Assembly (NCBI GenBank): GCA_946625925.1 | Contig: CAMOTP010000020.1 | Span: 1 to 15,914 of the forward strand | DNA: 15,914 bases | Source: an uncultured Alphaproteobacteria bacterium | GTDB lineage: Bacteria; Pseudomonadota; Alphaproteobacteria; Rs-D84 | Direction: 5' to 3' | Position numbers and translations under genes: made by a program | In this document: piece by piece, positions 7,558 to 13,615 of the stretch | Numbering within the stretch: position 1 is the stretch's first letter | How the letters are laid out: each line of letters starts with the position of its first letter | The notes under the pieces: generated by a model | Database searches by the model: none | The model's input: the letters and a program-made list of their open reading frames with translations, nothing else | Told to the model about the DNA's origin: nothing

Positions 7558-7586
7558 TTGCGTAATAAATAAAATCATATTACAAT
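7558..7586 (+). promoter_or_regulatory. Promoter of the TM2-domain gene
   Basis: -35 TTGCGT (7558-7563), 17-base spacer, -10 TACAAT (7581-7586). An AAGGA site follows, then the ATG at 7611. Confidence 0.65.
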
Positions 7587-7610
7587 CACAAATAACTAAA
7601 AGGATTGTAT

Positions 7611-7958
7611 ATGACAATGATTTATTGCCGTGAATGTGGTTATAAACACTCTGACAAGGCCAAGGCTTGCCCAAAGTGTGGTGCGCCGGCGGACGAAACG
7701 CTGGGGGCCAAAGTTAATAAATTGGTAAATGGTAAATCTATTGTGGTATATTTGATTTTGGCTTGGTTTTTGGGGATTTTTGGTGCACACAGATTTTATT
7801 CCGGAAAAACAAATTCTGCAATCGTCATGTTACTGATGGGGACAATTGGATGGTTGTTGATTGTGCCGGGAATTGCTGTGGCCATCTGGGCTTTGATAGA
7901 CTTTATTATTGGACTATGCCACGTTTCCGACCCAGCATATGTTTTTTCCAATAAATAA
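7611..7958 (+). CDS. Zinc-ribbon and TM2-domain membrane protein
   Basis: A 115-residue inner-membrane protein. The N-terminus is a short zinc ribbon with two CxxC pairs (Cys6/Cys9 and Cys20/Cys23: YCRECG and ACPKCGAP). A linker leads to a TM2 domain (PF05154 type) from about residue 42: two helices, with the family's signature GIFGAHRFYSGK between and before them and WALIDFIIGL at the end of the second. Proteins of this build are widespread and mostly uncharacterised. The start at 7611 was chosen because AAGGA lies six bases upstream; a TTG six bases earlier is in frame but overlaps the ribosome-binding region. It is convergent with the kinase gene ending at 8043. No clear terminator is visible in the 84 bases between them. 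Confidence 0.9.
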   Translation: MTMIYCRECGYKHSDKAKACPKCGAPADETLGAKVNKLVNGKSIVVYLILAWFLGIFGAHRFYSGKTNSAIVMLLMGTIGWLLIVPGIAVAIWALIDFIIGLCHVSDPAYVFSNK

Positions 7959-8042
7959 ATTTTACATAAGTGTTTTTCGCAAAACTGCCAACAATTAATG
8001 TCCTATTCTGTGACGGGTTTTGTTTACAAAAAAACATCCAGA

Positions 8043-8759
8043 TTATTTCTTCTTTTGTGCATCTGTATATTTCTTCAAATATTCACGCAATAGTGCAATT
8101 TTAATATTGCTATTACTTGTGTCGCTAATAAAACAACGATAAAAGTCGTTAAATTTTGCGCCTTCCCAATCTATAATGCCAATAATATCAAATGTTTTTG
8201 GATTTATTATAAAATTATCCCATAAATCATTTTGATTCCAACCATGCATAATTGACGGTTTTTCAGAACGCGAATTTTTTAAATCACGAATTTCAATCGG
8301 GTCAGATTTACCAATAATATATAAAAAATTTGCCAATTGTGTTGCCAACTTATCAGCATGTTTATTCTGGGTTGCTTTATCCAAAGAATGAAATCCGACA
8401 CCTTTTATACATTCGTATTTACGCACCGCCAATCCATTAAAATCAACAATTTCCATATCAGGAATTTTGATAGGCGAAATAGGGCGTAATGCGTCGGTAA
8501 TTCTTTTTTCGCGGTTTGCAATTTCATATCCATTGTTTTTCAAAGGAAATTTAAACACATACTTATCATCTATGTTAACGACAAAATTTTTACAACGAAA
8601 ACCATAAACATATTTAACAACAGGATGTTTTTTATTGCTAAAACTCTTGGCAAATTCTGTCCATTTTTTTACAGGGTAATTTAATTCCATGCGCAATGCC
8701 ATGCGTTTATGACGATTCCAAACAAACATACATAAAATATTTATCAATAATTTTTTCAT
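8043..8759 (-). CDS. APH/choline-kinase-fold small-molecule kinase, paralogue A
   Basis: A 238-residue protein with a phosphotransferase (APH-like) fold. The parts needed for catalysis are visible: a nucleotide-loop region YGFRCKNFV (52-60), the ATP-binding lysine Lys70 in KYVFKFP, a helix-C type glutamate Glu84 in REKRI, the catalytic loop HGWNQNDLWDNF with Asp178 and Asn182, and the metal-binding Asp197 in IIDWEGA. All are kept, so it is probably active. The substrate is unknown. Its ATG overlaps the stop of paralogue B (ATGA, 8756-8759), so the pair is translationally coupled, and a GT8 glycosyltransferase lies upstream. A role in phosphorylating a surface sugar is inferred from context. 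Sequence alone gives no basis for calling it an antibiotic-resistance enzyme. It shares blocks of near-identical DNA with paralogues B and C. Confidence 0.82.
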   Translation of the reverse strand: MKKLLINILCMFVWNRHKRMALRMELNYPVKKWTEFAKSFSNKKHPVVKYVYGFRCKNFVVNIDDKYVFKFPLKNNGYEIANREKRITDALRPISPIKIPDMEIVDFNGLAVRKYECIKGVGFHSLDKATQNKHADKLATQLANFLYIIGKSDPIEIRDLKNSRSEKPSIMHGWNQNDLWDNFIINPKTFDIIGIIDWEGAKFNDFYRCFISDTSNSNIKIALLREYLKKYTDAQKKK

Positions 8760-9499
8760 TTGTTCTTACCCTGTTTTTGGAAATACAATTTTGCATATTC
8801 TTGCATCAAATCAACGATGATACCCTTATAACCAAACTTGTCCCAATTATGTGAAGCCACCCGCAAAGAAGTGTTAAAATCCATAAATTTAGTCTCTTCC
8901 CAGTCGATAAAGAAAGTGACATCAAAAGTTTTTGTATCCAACATAAAATTCTGCCAAATATCGCCTTGGAACCAACCATACATAAATCCAGGTTTGTCTT
9001 TTGGATTGTTTTTTAAATCACGAATTTCAACTGGGTCAGATTTACCAATAATATATAAAAATTCAGCCAACTGTTTTGCAATATGCGCACGATGCATTGC
9101 AATTGTTTTCGGGTTTATGTCTGTTAATAATGCACCTTTTGCAAACTCATATTGGCGAATATAAATATTTTTATATGGAATAATTTTCATTTTTGGAATT
9201 TTAATAGGCGAAATTTTTTGAAAAGCCTGTATGATACGACCTTCACGTACGGAAACATCTTTACCATCATTTAATAGTGGAAATTTAAAGACGTATTTAT
9301 CGTTCAATACAATAACAAAATTTTTACATCCATATCCAACCATTGATTTAATATTCTGTTTTTTCATATTCCGGGCAAAATTACGAACATAACGTATATA
9401 TTCATGTGTCTGGGGATATCGAATCATGGTGCGAACTTTATCGCGTAAAGATTTTTTCAAAATTAAACCACTAATAACATTAGATAAAAAATGTCTCAT
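8756..9499 (-). CDS. APH/choline-kinase-fold small-molecule kinase, paralogue B
   Basis: A 247-residue paralogue of the neighbouring kinase. It conserves VGYGCKNFV (54-62), Lys72 in KYVFKFP, Glu86 in REGRI, the catalytic loop YGWFQGDIWQNF (Asp180, Asn184) and Asp199 in FIDWEE. The open frame extends further upstream to 9658, but that part runs through the GT8 terminator and into the GT8 gene. The ATG at 9499 has AAGGA seven bases upstream and matches the paralogues' N-terminal layout, so it was chosen. The ribosome binding site lies inside an 11-base inverted repeat (9500-9535), suggesting controlled expression. The stop overlaps the start of paralogue A. The substrate is unknown; a surface-glycan role is inferred from the GT8 neighbour. 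Confidence 0.82.
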   Translation of the reverse strand: MRHFLSNVISGLILKKSLRDKVRTMIRYPQTHEYIRYVRNFARNMKKQNIKSMVGYGCKNFVIVLNDKYVFKFPLLNDGKDVSVREGRIIQAFQKISPIKIPKMKIIPYKNIYIRQYEFAKGALLTDINPKTIAMHRAHIAKQLAEFLYIIGKSDPVEIRDLKNNPKDKPGFMYGWFQGDIWQNFMLDTKTFDVTFFIDWEETKFMDFNTSLRVASHNWDKFGYKGIIVDLMQEYAKLYFQKQGKNK

Positions 9500-9535
9500 A
9501 TTTTTGTCCTTGTATATCCAGGGTAGGACAAAAAT
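9500..9535. repeat. Perfect inverted repeat covering the ribosome binding site of kinase B
   Basis: Arms ATTTTTGTCCT (9500-9510) and AGGACAAAAAT (9525-9535) are exact reverse complements, with a 14-base spacer. The ATG of kinase B begins at the adjoining base 9499, and its AAGGA site (9507-9511) lies in one arm. It may be an operator for a dimeric repressor or an RNA hairpin hiding the ribosome binding site. Confidence 0.75.
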
Positions 9536-9548
9536 CTTATCTATGCAA
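9520..9548 (-). promoter_or_regulatory. Possible promoter of the kinase B-A operon
   Basis: On the minus strand: TTGCAT (9543-9548), 17-base spacer, TACCCT (9520-9525). The -10 box is weak. If used, transcription starts inside the spacer of the inverted repeat. Confidence 0.35.
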
Positions 9549-9552
9549 ATTA

Positions 9553-9582
9553 AATTATAAAAAAGTCGCCATATTGGCGACT
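9553..9582 (-). terminator. Rho-independent terminator of the GT8 gene
   Basis: Stem AGTCGCCA (9564-9571) with TGGCGACT (9575-9582), loop TAT, followed on the minus strand by a T-rich run. It begins six bases after the GT8 stop, so the kinases downstream need their own promoter or read-through. Confidence 0.85.
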
Positions 9583-9587
9583 GAATT

Positions 9588-10511
9588 TTATTCGTTGTCA
9601 AACAAACCTGTTTGACGTGCAACATTCCACCAATATTCAGAAAACACCGGTCGTGCACCAGGTTTGCCCCATGGTTTCATATAATCTGAATAATGTAATA
9701 CAACCAAGTTGTGTTTTAATTCATCCAATTCAACCGGTGGGTATATTTTGAATATTCTGGAACCGTGTGACAACTGAAAATTATATCGCAAAGGCAAAAA
9801 TAAAATACGACCAATCAAGGTATAATTTAATACATCTTGGTCTGGATTTTTGTATTGGTGTTCTTTTGATTCCAAAATCCATTTGTCATATATTTTTTCT
9901 TTGCGAATTTTTTCAATGTCCATCAATAAAAATCCAGAATTAATATATTTATTGGTTCTGGTTGGAACCGCAGCAATAACATTATTTCCCAAATCCAATT
10001 CATAAACATCAATCAAATCGTTAAAGAAAATCATATCAATATCAGCATATATAATTCGTTTAACTGTACTGGGTAAAAGTTTTGGTAACATCAACCGGTA
10101 CCACATGGCCACAGGCCAATTGCCACGCCAAGAATCATCAAAATCATGGTTGCCTTTCAAAAAATGCACTGATGAACCTGTGCCTTTAACTATATTTCGA
10201 ATGATGTCGCATAATGTTTTATCGACATCAGATGTTATTACACAATAAACATCGTAATCACACCGCCCAGCAGATGCTAATAACAATGATTTCAAAGTAA
10301 CTGCTGCCTTTTTACATCCATTTGCATCAAAACAAAACGCCATTGGTATTTTTGTTTCGTATTTTTGACGCGGAATACGGGTTTGACCAACAGTTGCGAT
10401 TAAACCTTTATATCTGATTTTATCACGATTCAAACGACGTGCAGCACGTGTTTTGCCGAATAATCCTGCAATTGTTGCACAAATTTGACGAAATTTACTG
10501 AATTTATACAT
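9588..10511 (-). CDS. Glycosyltransferase family 8 protein (LPS-type hexosyltransferase)
   Basis: A 307-residue retaining glycosyltransferase of family GT8, which moves a hexose (usually glucose or galactose) from a nucleotide sugar to a glycan acceptor. The GT-A fold is complete: IPMAFCFDANGCKKAAVTLK (55-74) at the nucleotide-sugar site; the metal-binding DxD motif as Asp157-Ile-Asp159 in RIIYADIDMIFF; NSGFLLMD (191-198); DQDVLN (224-229); and the C-terminal HYSDYMKPW (273-281) matching the family's H-x-x-G-x-x-KPW block, with Asp where Gly is usual. About 55 basic residues precede the domain, with no signal peptide, so it acts at the cytoplasmic side of the inner membrane. GAGG precedes the ATG. 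The neighbouring kinase genes suggest lipopolysaccharide core or another surface glycan. Confidence 0.92.
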   Translation of the reverse strand: MYKFSKFRQICATIAGLFGKTRAARRLNRDKIRYKGLIATVGQTRIPRQKYETKIPMAFCFDANGCKKAAVTLKSLLLASAGRCDYDVYCVITSDVDKTLCDIIRNIVKGTGSSVHFLKGNHDFDDSWRGNWPVAMWYRLMLPKLLPSTVKRIIYADIDMIFFNDLIDVYELDLGNNVIAAVPTRTNKYINSGFLLMDIEKIRKEKIYDKWILESKEHQYKNPDQDVLNYTLIGRILFLPLRYNFQLSHGSRIFKIYPPVELDELKHNLVVLHYSDYMKPWGKPGARPVFSEYWWNVARQTGLFDNE

Positions 10512-10541
10512 TAAAAAACCTCATTGTTGCCTACGATTTTT

Positions 10542-10570
10542 ATCCTAGATAAAAAATAACAACAAGGCAA
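10542..10570 (-). promoter_or_regulatory. Promoter of the GT8 gene
   Basis: On the minus strand: -35 TTGCCT (10565-10570), 17-base spacer, -10 TAGGAT (10542-10547). An imperfect AT-rich palindrome (10536-10557) spans the -10 box. Confidence 0.5.
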
Positions 10571-10658
10571 GATAAAAAAAGGCTGCACAATATATATCAA
10601 AAAGAAAGAGCAGATGTTGCTTCCAAAAAAGCATAGATTTTTTCTTACAGAGTAAAAA

Positions 10659-10687
10659 TTGAAAAATATAACTATTTGTGATAAAAT
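10659..10687 (+). promoter_or_regulatory. Promoter of the outer-membrane barrel gene
   Basis: -35 TTGAAA (10659-10664), 17-base spacer, -10 TAAAAT (10682-10687). The short leader carries AAAGG before the ATG at 10708. Confidence 0.68.
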
Positions 10688-10707
10688 TCTCAAGATAAAG
10701 GCAAAAT

Positions 10708-11292
10708 ATGAAAAAACTTTTAATATATTCAACTTTAATTTTTGCACCATTATCAGCGATGGCGGAATCAACAACATTAAATTCAGATACAGAAAATAAA
10801 TGGCAATTATATATTTCTGGTAACGGTGGTGTCATGGTGTCCGATGTCAGAATAAAGCATGACGATTTCTTGGATTTTGGCACCCAGGGATTTTTTGCGG
10901 TTGGTGGACGTAATAATCGTTATCGTACAGAATTGGCATATGAATTTCATGCAGAAATGTCAGAATTATTTCAAATGCTGGCCGGACATATGGTCACATT
11001 AGGAAATGCATCGGTGCGTATAAATGGTTATTATGATTATGTGCATACAAAACATTTTGCCATGTTTATTGGTGGTGGATTGGGACCTAATTTTTATAAT
11101 TATACCATTTCTGAACCGTATATTAATCGCGAAACTAAAAAAGAAGGTGTCAGTTTTATTATGGGGGCAGATACAGGCCTCAGTTTTAACATCTGGAAAT
11201 TCAGCATAGATGTAGGATTTGGATTTGATTATATAACATACCCACGTGTTTACAGTTATGGTCCAAATGTTGGCTTGCGATTTACTTTTTAA
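10708..11292 (+). CDS. Outer-membrane beta-barrel protein (OmpA/OmpW-like size), unknown role
   Basis: A 194-residue secreted protein. Residues 1-19 form a Sec signal peptide (MKKLLIYSTLIFAPLSAMA, cut before Glu-Ser). The mature part alternates hydrophobic and polar residues in glycine- and aromatic-rich strands: WQLYISGNGGVMVSD, FAMFIGGGLGPNFYNY, FSIDVGFGFDYITY. It ends GLRFTF, with the terminal phenylalanine typical of substrates of the BAM assembly machine. The size fits an eight-stranded barrel. No sequence signature separates porin, adhesin or structural roles. AAAGG lies six bases before the ATG, and a good promoter precedes it. It diverges from the GT8 gene. Its stop overlaps the stop of the convergent alkyltransferase-like gene, with no terminator between. 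Confidence 0.85.
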   Translation: MKKLLIYSTLIFAPLSAMAESTTLNSDTENKWQLYISGNGGVMVSDVRIKHDDFLDFGTQGFFAVGGRNNRYRTELAYEFHAEMSELFQMLAGHMVTLGNASVRINGYYDYVHTKHFAMFIGGGLGPNFYNYTISEPYINRETKKEGVSFIMGADTGLSFNIWKFSIDVGFGFDYITYPRVYSYGPNVGLRFTF

Positions 11293-11633
11293 AACTTTAA
11301 TGGCCAATCACGAATGTCGTCTGGCATACCTTCGGAATCTGGGTGCCACAAGAAATCATCAATTTTCACATGTTTATCACGTGTGAATTTTACACCCTCG
11401 GATTTTAATGCTTTATATTGTTGATTAAAAAAAGGTTCGCCACACAGTGATCCGTCTTTGAAAACAACGCGGTGCCAGGGCAAATTCCAACTTTTTGGAT
11501 TGTTTGATGCATAACCAACAAAACGAGCCATTTTTGGACGTCCAATCATGCGTGCAATTTGACCAAATGTTGTCACGCGTCCATACGGTATTTTTTCCAC
11601 AATTTCATAAACCTGTTCATAAAAACCTTTCAC
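11289..11633 (-). CDS. Alkyltransferase-like protein (ATL), MGMT-fold, cysteine replaced by tryptophan
   Basis: A 114-residue protein with the DNA-binding domain of O6-alkylguanine-DNA alkyltransferase. It shows VYEIVEKIPYGRVTTFGQIA, then the ARFVGYA helix, then LPWHRVV, where the enzyme's active-site PCHRV has Trp in place of Cys. That change defines ATL proteins, which bind O6-alkylguanine without repairing it and pass the lesion to nucleotide excision repair. The GTG at 11633 was chosen as start because AAGGA lies seven bases upstream. An in-frame GTG at 11654 has no ribosome binding site and lies at or before the predicted transcription start near 11651. It is convergent with the barrel-protein gene, and both stop codons are made from the same TTAA. 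Confidence 0.88.
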   Translation of the reverse strand: MKGFYEQVYEIVEKIPYGRVTTFGQIARMIGRPKMARFVGYASNNPKSWNLPWHRVVFKDGSLCGEPFFNQQYKALKSEGVKFTRDKHVKIDDFLWHPDSEGMPDDIRDWPLKF

Positions 11634-11657
11634 GACATCATCCTTTCTTATCACGAT

Positions 11658-11685
11658 ATTGTACTAAACATAAATTTAAAATCAA
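11658..11685 (-). promoter_or_regulatory. Promoter of the alkyltransferase-like gene
   Basis: On the minus strand: -35 TTGATT (11680-11685), 16-base spacer, -10 TACAAT (11658-11663). The predicted start near 11651 supports the GTG at 11633 as initiation codon. Confidence 0.65.
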
Positions 11686-11710
11686 CATAGGTATATATAA
11701 AATAAGAAAG

Positions 11711-11739
11711 TTTCAATAATGAATTTTTTATGTTATAAT
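11711..11739 (+). promoter_or_regulatory. Promoter of the M23 peptidase gene, abutting the start codon
   Basis: Perfect -10 TATAAT (11734-11739) with a weak -35 TTTCAA (11711-11716) at 17 bases. Transcription is predicted to start at about 11746, next to the ATG at 11747, giving a leaderless mRNA. Confidence 0.65.
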
Positions 11740-11746
11740 ACCTAGT

Positions 11747-12727
11747 ATGAAAAAAAGTGGTACGTTTTTAATATTGATTGCGTCTATAACAGGAATTTCT
11801 GGTGTTGTGTCTGCTTCCAGTTTATTGGTTCCGACCAGTTTTCCAAAAACATTCGATGATGTAAATTTTGTTGATAAAATGCAAATCAAGGCATCGGATT
11901 ATGATAGGTTTTCACAATTAACGCCATACGAACAGCTTGTTTTGGACAGCACTGATGCCAATGCGCACGAAGAAATTGATAACGATTTACAAAAAGAACC
12001 GCCTGTTGAAGAACCCCCAATAGTACAGCCCGGTGAAAATCCTCCAATAGTACAGCCCGGTGAAAATCCGCCCGCTACATCACATGGTGGATATTGTGTT
12101 GAACGGCATCCAGGAATTCCTGAAAATCAAAAAATACCATTTGGTTCGCCGTTGCTGCATGAAGATTTTGTATATTGTTCACCATATGCAAAATTGAACC
12201 GTGGTTCAGGTTGCAGAATACATTCGGGATATGATATTGGTTGTACACGGCAAAGTTTTGACAGACCTATATTTACACCGGCCGATGGTGTGGTTGAGTT
12301 TATAAAACCAAACAGGGCGGGTGGTTCGGCTGGAAATTATGTGATTATTGATCATGGTCATGGTTTTAAAACTTGGTATTTGCATTTGAACCAAATCTTG
12401 GTGACCAAGGGGCAAAAGGTATCTGCGGGTTGTAAAATTGCGACTGTTGGGAATACGGGTGCATCATTGGAAACCAGAAATCCAAACAATCCAGATCCGC
12501 GTTTTTCACAAGATATGTCGCATTTGCATTACGAAATACATTATACGGGGCCACTTACTTCTGCAACTACATATACCGGAAAAACACTTGCTATTACGCA
12601 TGGTTTCCCAGATGCTAAAAGTCAAAGTGTAAGGACAACCATTGATCCAACACAGTTTTTGTGCGTATATGCTAACTTTAAATATGGTTATTGTGGAAAA
12701 ACGTTCCCTTACGTACAATGTAAATAG
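11747..12727 (+). CDS. Secreted M23 (LytM-type) zinc endopeptidase, cysteine-rich
   Basis: A 326-residue periplasmic protein. A signal peptide covers residues 1-23 (VSA before Ser-Ser). An acidic spacer and a Pro/Glu linker (84-110) with two copies of PPIVQPGEN follow. The M23 domain covers about 150-265 and keeps all zinc and catalytic residues: His159-x3-Asp163 in HSGYD, His213 in WYLHL, and His259-x-His261 in HLHYE. Members cut peptidoglycan cross-bridges or stem peptides, so remodelling of the cell wall is the expected role. Eight cysteines (117, 144, 156, 166, 229, 306, 316, 325) all lie after the linker, which suggests disulphide bonding. There is no Shine-Dalgarno; a TATAAT box ends seven bases before the ATG. 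It converges on kinase paralogue C with only 11 bases between stops. Confidence 0.92.
   Translation: MKKSGTFLILIASITGISGVVSASSLLVPTSFPKTFDDVNFVDKMQIKASDYDRFSQLTPYEQLVLDSTDANAHEEIDNDLQKEPPVEEPPIVQPGENPPIVQPGENPPATSHGGYCVERHPGIPENQKIPFGSPLLHEDFVYCSPYAKLNRGSGCRIHSGYDIGCTRQSFDRPIFTPADGVVEFIKPNRAGGSAGNYVIIDHGHGFKTWYLHLNQILVTKGQKVSAGCKIATVGNTGASLETRNPNNPDPRFSQDMSHLHYEIHYTGPLTSATTYTGKTLAITHGFPDAKSQSVRTTIDPTQFLCVYANFKYGYCGKTFPYVQCK
12017..12070 (+). repeat. Two tandem 27-base repeats in the M23 linker
   Basis: Units 12017-12043 and 12044-12070 differ at one base and encode the repeated PPIVQPGEN linker. The near identity at silent sites suggests a recent duplication and possible length variation. 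Confidence 0.85.
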
Positions 12728-12738
12728 ATTTAACTATT

Positions 12739-13446
12739 TTATTGTTTACCGTAAATTTTCAAATATTCACGTAAAACACGGGTCATTAATGATTTGTAAT
12801 CTTTTTCCAAAGTAAATAAATGCACGAAATCGTTAAAACCGGCTTCTTCCCAATCTATGACAGCAATTATATTAAATGTTTTTGGATTCATTATAAAATT
12901 GTATTTTATATCATTCTGGCACCAACCATATAATACAGAAGGCTTTGCTGTCTTGTGCGGTTTCAAATCGCGCAGTTCTGGCAAATCACTTTGACCGATA
13001 ATATACAGAAATTTTGCCAACTGTTTGGCTATTTTATTTTCTATTTCATTTGGAATTTTCTTTGGTTGAAAATATTCTAAATTAATTCCTGTTATGTATG
13101 GATATTTGCGAACAACAATACCATCAAAATCCAATATTTCCATATCAGGAATTTTGATAGGCGAAATAGGGCGTAATGCGTCGCTAATGCGTTTTTCACG
13201 CAAGGCCTTTTCATAACCATCTCCCTTGCCAGGGAATTTAAATACATATTTATTGTCAACGCTTACAACCAAATTTCGCGATCCGTGACCAACAATTTTC
13301 TTTATGTTCTTGAATTTGCCTTGTGATTTAACAAAATTGATACATTTTTTAACATAAGTGTGATTGTCTAACAAAAAACGAGTGCGATTTCGTACAATAC
13401 GGTTTGGAATAAGACGACAAAACAACTTGATAAAAAACTTTTTCAT
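12739..13446 (-). CDS. APH/choline-kinase-fold small-molecule kinase, paralogue C
   Basis: A 235-residue paralogue of the two kinases at 8043-9499. It conserves VGHGSRNLV (52-60), Lys70 in KYVFKFP, Glu84 in REKRI, the catalytic loop YGWCQNDIKYNF (Asp179, Asn183) and Asp198 in VIDWEEA. It is closest to paralogue A, with which it shares RISDALRPISPIKIPDMEI-type wording and a 48-base block of identical DNA. The ATG at 13446 is fixed by a TAG two codons upstream. Its only ribosome-binding-like sequence, AGGA, lies one base before the ATG inside the palindrome TTCCTAGGAA, so spacing is poor. It stands alone, facing the M23 gene. The substrate is unknown; as for its paralogues, a surface-sugar kinase is the best guess. 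Confidence 0.82.
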   Translation of the reverse strand: MKKFFIKLFCRLIPNRIVRNRTRFLLDNHTYVKKCINFVKSQGKFKNIKKIVGHGSRNLVVSVDNKYVFKFPGKGDGYEKALREKRISDALRPISPIKIPDMEILDFDGIVVRKYPYITGINLEYFQPKKIPNEIENKIAKQLAKFLYIIGQSDLPELRDLKPHKTAKPSVLYGWCQNDIKYNFIMNPKTFNIIAVIDWEEAGFNDFVHLFTLEKDYKSLMTRVLREYLKIYGKQ

Positions 13447-13558
13447 TTCCTAGGAATTGTTTCATAAAAAAACAGATAATGCAAGTTTTTCATATTCTAT
13501 TAAAACCCCACATATAATCGCCATAATGACAATAAAAATATTTTTTATAACAAAACAC

Positions 13559-13587
13559 TTGACAAATGCAATTTTTTGTATTATATT
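13559..13587 (+). promoter_or_regulatory. Strong promoter of the 148-residue protein gene
   Basis: Consensus -35 TTGACA (13559-13564), 17-base spacer, -10 TATATT (13582-13587). Followed by a leader of about 22 bases with GGGAG. Confidence 0.78.
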
Positions 13588-13615
13588 ACAAGAGAAATAA
13601 AAAAAGGGAGCAATC

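Noticed and set aside
7959..8042. Terminator between the TM2 gene and kinase A
   Set aside because: Only weak five-base AT-rich pairings are seen; not enough to call.
8043..9499. Aminoglycoside-resistance genes
   Set aside because: The fold matches the APH superfamily, but the sequences do not match any resistance enzyme I know, and the glycosyltransferase context points elsewhere.
9500..9658. 53-residue N-terminal extension of kinase B
   Set aside because: It runs through the GT8 terminator and into the GT8 coding end. The ATG at 9499 has a good ribosome binding site and fits the paralogues.
10536..10557. AT-rich palindrome over the GT8 -10 box as an operator
   Set aside because: The symmetry is imperfect and made mostly of A and T runs, which arise easily in this background; noted only under the promoter.
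10511..10883. Minus-strand open frames upstream of the GT8 gene
   Set aside because: They overlap the barrel-protein signal peptide and its promoter. Composition is low-complexity Phe/Leu/Ile from AT-rich DNA.
11634..11654. ATL start at GTG 11654
   Set aside because: No ribosome binding site, and the predicted transcription start is near 11651. The GTG at 11633 has AAGGA at proper spacing.
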